Source: Azorinus chamasolen (lineage: Eukaryota; Mollusca; Bivalvia; Cardiida; Solecurtidae). Taken from it: a DNA stretch of 64,000 nt. Of this stretch, positions 26,401 through 29,400 are shown piece by piece (the first letter of the stretch is position 1; every line of letters starts with the position of its first letter). The position numbers were made by a program, and so were the translations under genes. Below the pieces are notes generated by a model, which worked only from the letters and a program-made list of their open reading frames with translations, was not told the origin of the DNA and did not search any database. The stretch is taken from assembly GCA_963576725.1 (NCBI GenBank), contig OY755242.1:60464324-60528323 (forward strand), read 5' to 3'.

Positions 26401-29400
26401 CCTACTCTTACTATAGATAGAATTACTCTGGTTCTTGTAGAAGCCCAGTGTAAAGCACTGATAAAGTCCTACGGACATCCCATGATGGTCATGAATATTT
26501 ATATACAAAAGCTATTATATTTAGTTTTTTTATAATTATGTTTATGTATTAAATAGCATATGAACACAGAATATATTGACCATGTATACCAGTTGCACTA
26601 ACTATTCATTATAGCTGATCTCTTCAGATCTTGGCTTTAATAGCCCGTCACTACTGTGGTTCAAATCCCGGGTCTGGGCATGTGGATTTTGCATGTGAGG
26701 AAGCCTTCCAGCTGGCTTGCTGTAGGGATGTGGTTCTGCCTGGGTGTTCTTCTTTGCATGAAACAATGCAATTTGTTCCGTGCATGGAACAACTTCCTCC
26801 ACCTAAAATTAGCTGGGCGTTGCAATATGACTGAAATGCTGTTAAAGTGATGTTAAATCCCAATACAAACAAACAAAATTAGTCATACCATATTGTTTAC
26901 CTAGTTTCAATCCAGACCATTTGGACCAAATTTGTTTATACGCACAAAACCATAATGTTACTTTAGAGACTTATATTGTTGTTCCTGGGTTAAATATAGG
27001 TACTGTATATTTCTCTTTTCTCTTGGTTTTCATTTTTTTCGTATTCTTTGTGGATATATTTTAAGGAAAAAAAAATTATGTTTTGGATTTGTTTGCATTA
27101 CTTCTTGCATTAACCCTTTCCTTCATATAAACATTTTTTCACGCTTTTGCACACAGAGAAGAGCCAAATCAGATTGCTTCTATAGGAGCCTTCTGTTCAG
27201 GGTCTGCTTTGTTTGCTGATGAAATTTGATAGATCTGTTTCTTTAGTTTTAAAATGGCTACAATGTTCCACCTTCCATATTTTATCATAACTATTTTGTC
27301 CATAAACATTCAGCAGGTATCGAAAGTTGGACTAAATATAGAACAGGGAAACTGTTACGCTCCGTTTAAAGATCTATTGTTGGAAGTGTGAGTGATTGCC
27401 TTAGAGAGATATTTTACTGTATTCAGGTTGCGATGTGTGAGTACACTAGCCAAGGACAAGGCAACACTGGAGGATGGGACAGGTGCTGGCCACGGTAGTC
27501 CTATACTAAAAGAGTTGGCGGGAAAAGTAATGTTGTTTTTCTACTCATGTTATAGTACTGCCTTTTGTGCATCAGTTGTCAACAATTTGTTTCAAACAAC
27601 ATCTCTAATACACTTGAGGCAGTTGTGACCAAAGTTCACCGAAATGGTCCTTCTGAGGTCCTCTTTCATTTTAGTTCAAGGAACTGAAATTCATGGCTAC
27701 TGAATTGAAACCCTTTGACAATATTTTTGTCTGAAATGTTGGCGCTAATTTCAAATTGATTTAGCAGAAATGACTCTTTACAAATTGCTCAAACTGTTAT
27801 GATTAGTTAAAAACATGGTGCCAGCAGCTGATCTATTTTTCTGTATATTATTTATAGCAGTAATGACAATTTAAAAATCCTTTCCTAAAACAACTAGGTT
27901 TTCAACTCCTTTTTTACTTCAAAAGAGAACTACAATGATAACTGAAAAAGGCAATGTTTTGTAGAGAACATTTTCAAAGAATGGCTCTCAGACATGTGCT
28001 AATACAGTAAGCTGAGTTCAGCCATTGCTGTAGTATTTGTTAAAACATTTCAGTGTGATCTATACAAATTTAATTTCATTAATTTTGATCGTTTTTGGTC
28101 AGCCTTGTTTTTAATCACAATTCCATTGTGTATTGGTGACCAACTATAGCCTTAACCCATTTCTCCATAAATACGCCTTTCTACTCCTCTGTAATAGTCA
28201 CTTCTTGAAACCATTGTGATAAATAGAGCATTTGATCCTATGGAGCAAATGCTCTATTTATCACAATGGTTTCAAAACTACACAATTGTAAAATTTTCCA
28301 TTTCTATAATTATTGCTCCTTTTCGGTAGATTTATTCAAAGAGGTCTGTTCAAAGAGGTCTATGAGGGAATGGGTAAATCAGAAGTTAGAAACAGAACAT
28401 ATTATTATATATTAGTCATACATTTTTATACGCCTGTTTGAAAAAACGGACCGTATTATGGAATGGCGCTGTCCATCTGTAACATCTCTCTGTCCGTCTG
28501 TAACATCTCTAACTCAAGTTTTGCTTGGTGGATCCTTCTCAAATTTAATCACAATGTTTATCTAGACATGCTACAGTAGCCTGCCAAGTCCCGGTTCGTA
28601 TATCCAAGGTCAAGGTCACACAATTGGACTTAGATTTGCCTTTAGCAAAAATGTTAACCTACCTGTCTGTCTGTAACATCTCTAACTCAAGTTCCGCTTG
28701 GTTGATCCTTCCTAAATTTAACCACAATGTTTATCTAGACATACTACAGTAGCCTGCCAAGTCCCGGTTCATATATCCTAGGTCAAGGTCACACAATTGG
28801 ACTTAGAATTTGCGTTTAGTAAAAATGTTAACCTACCTGTCTGTCTGTAACATCTCTAACTCAAGTTCCGCTTGGTGGATCCTTCCCAAATTTAAGACAA
28901 TGTTTATCTAGACATGCTATAGTAGCCTGCCAAATCCCGGCTCGTTTATCCAAGGTCAAGGTCGCACAATTGGACTTAGAATTTGCATTTAGCAAAAATG
29001 TTAACCTACCTGTCTGTCTGTAACATCTCTAACTCAAATTCCACTTGGTGGATCCTTCCCAAATTTAATCAAGATGTTTATCTAGACATGCTACAGTAGC
29101 TTGCCAAGTTCCGGTTCGTATATCCAAGGTCAAGGTAACTTAATTGGACTTAGAATTTGCGTTTAGTAAAAATGTTAACCTACCTGTCTGTCTGTAACAT
29201 CTCTAACTCAAGTTCCGCTTTGTGGATCCTTCCCATATTTAACCACAATGTTTATCTAGACATGCTACAGTTCGCCTGCCAAGTCCCGGTTCGTATATCC
29301 AAGGTCAAGGTCACACAATTGGACTTAGAATTTGCATTTAGCAAAAATGTTAACCTACCTGTCTGTCTGTAACATCTCTAACTCAAGTTCCGCTTGGTGG

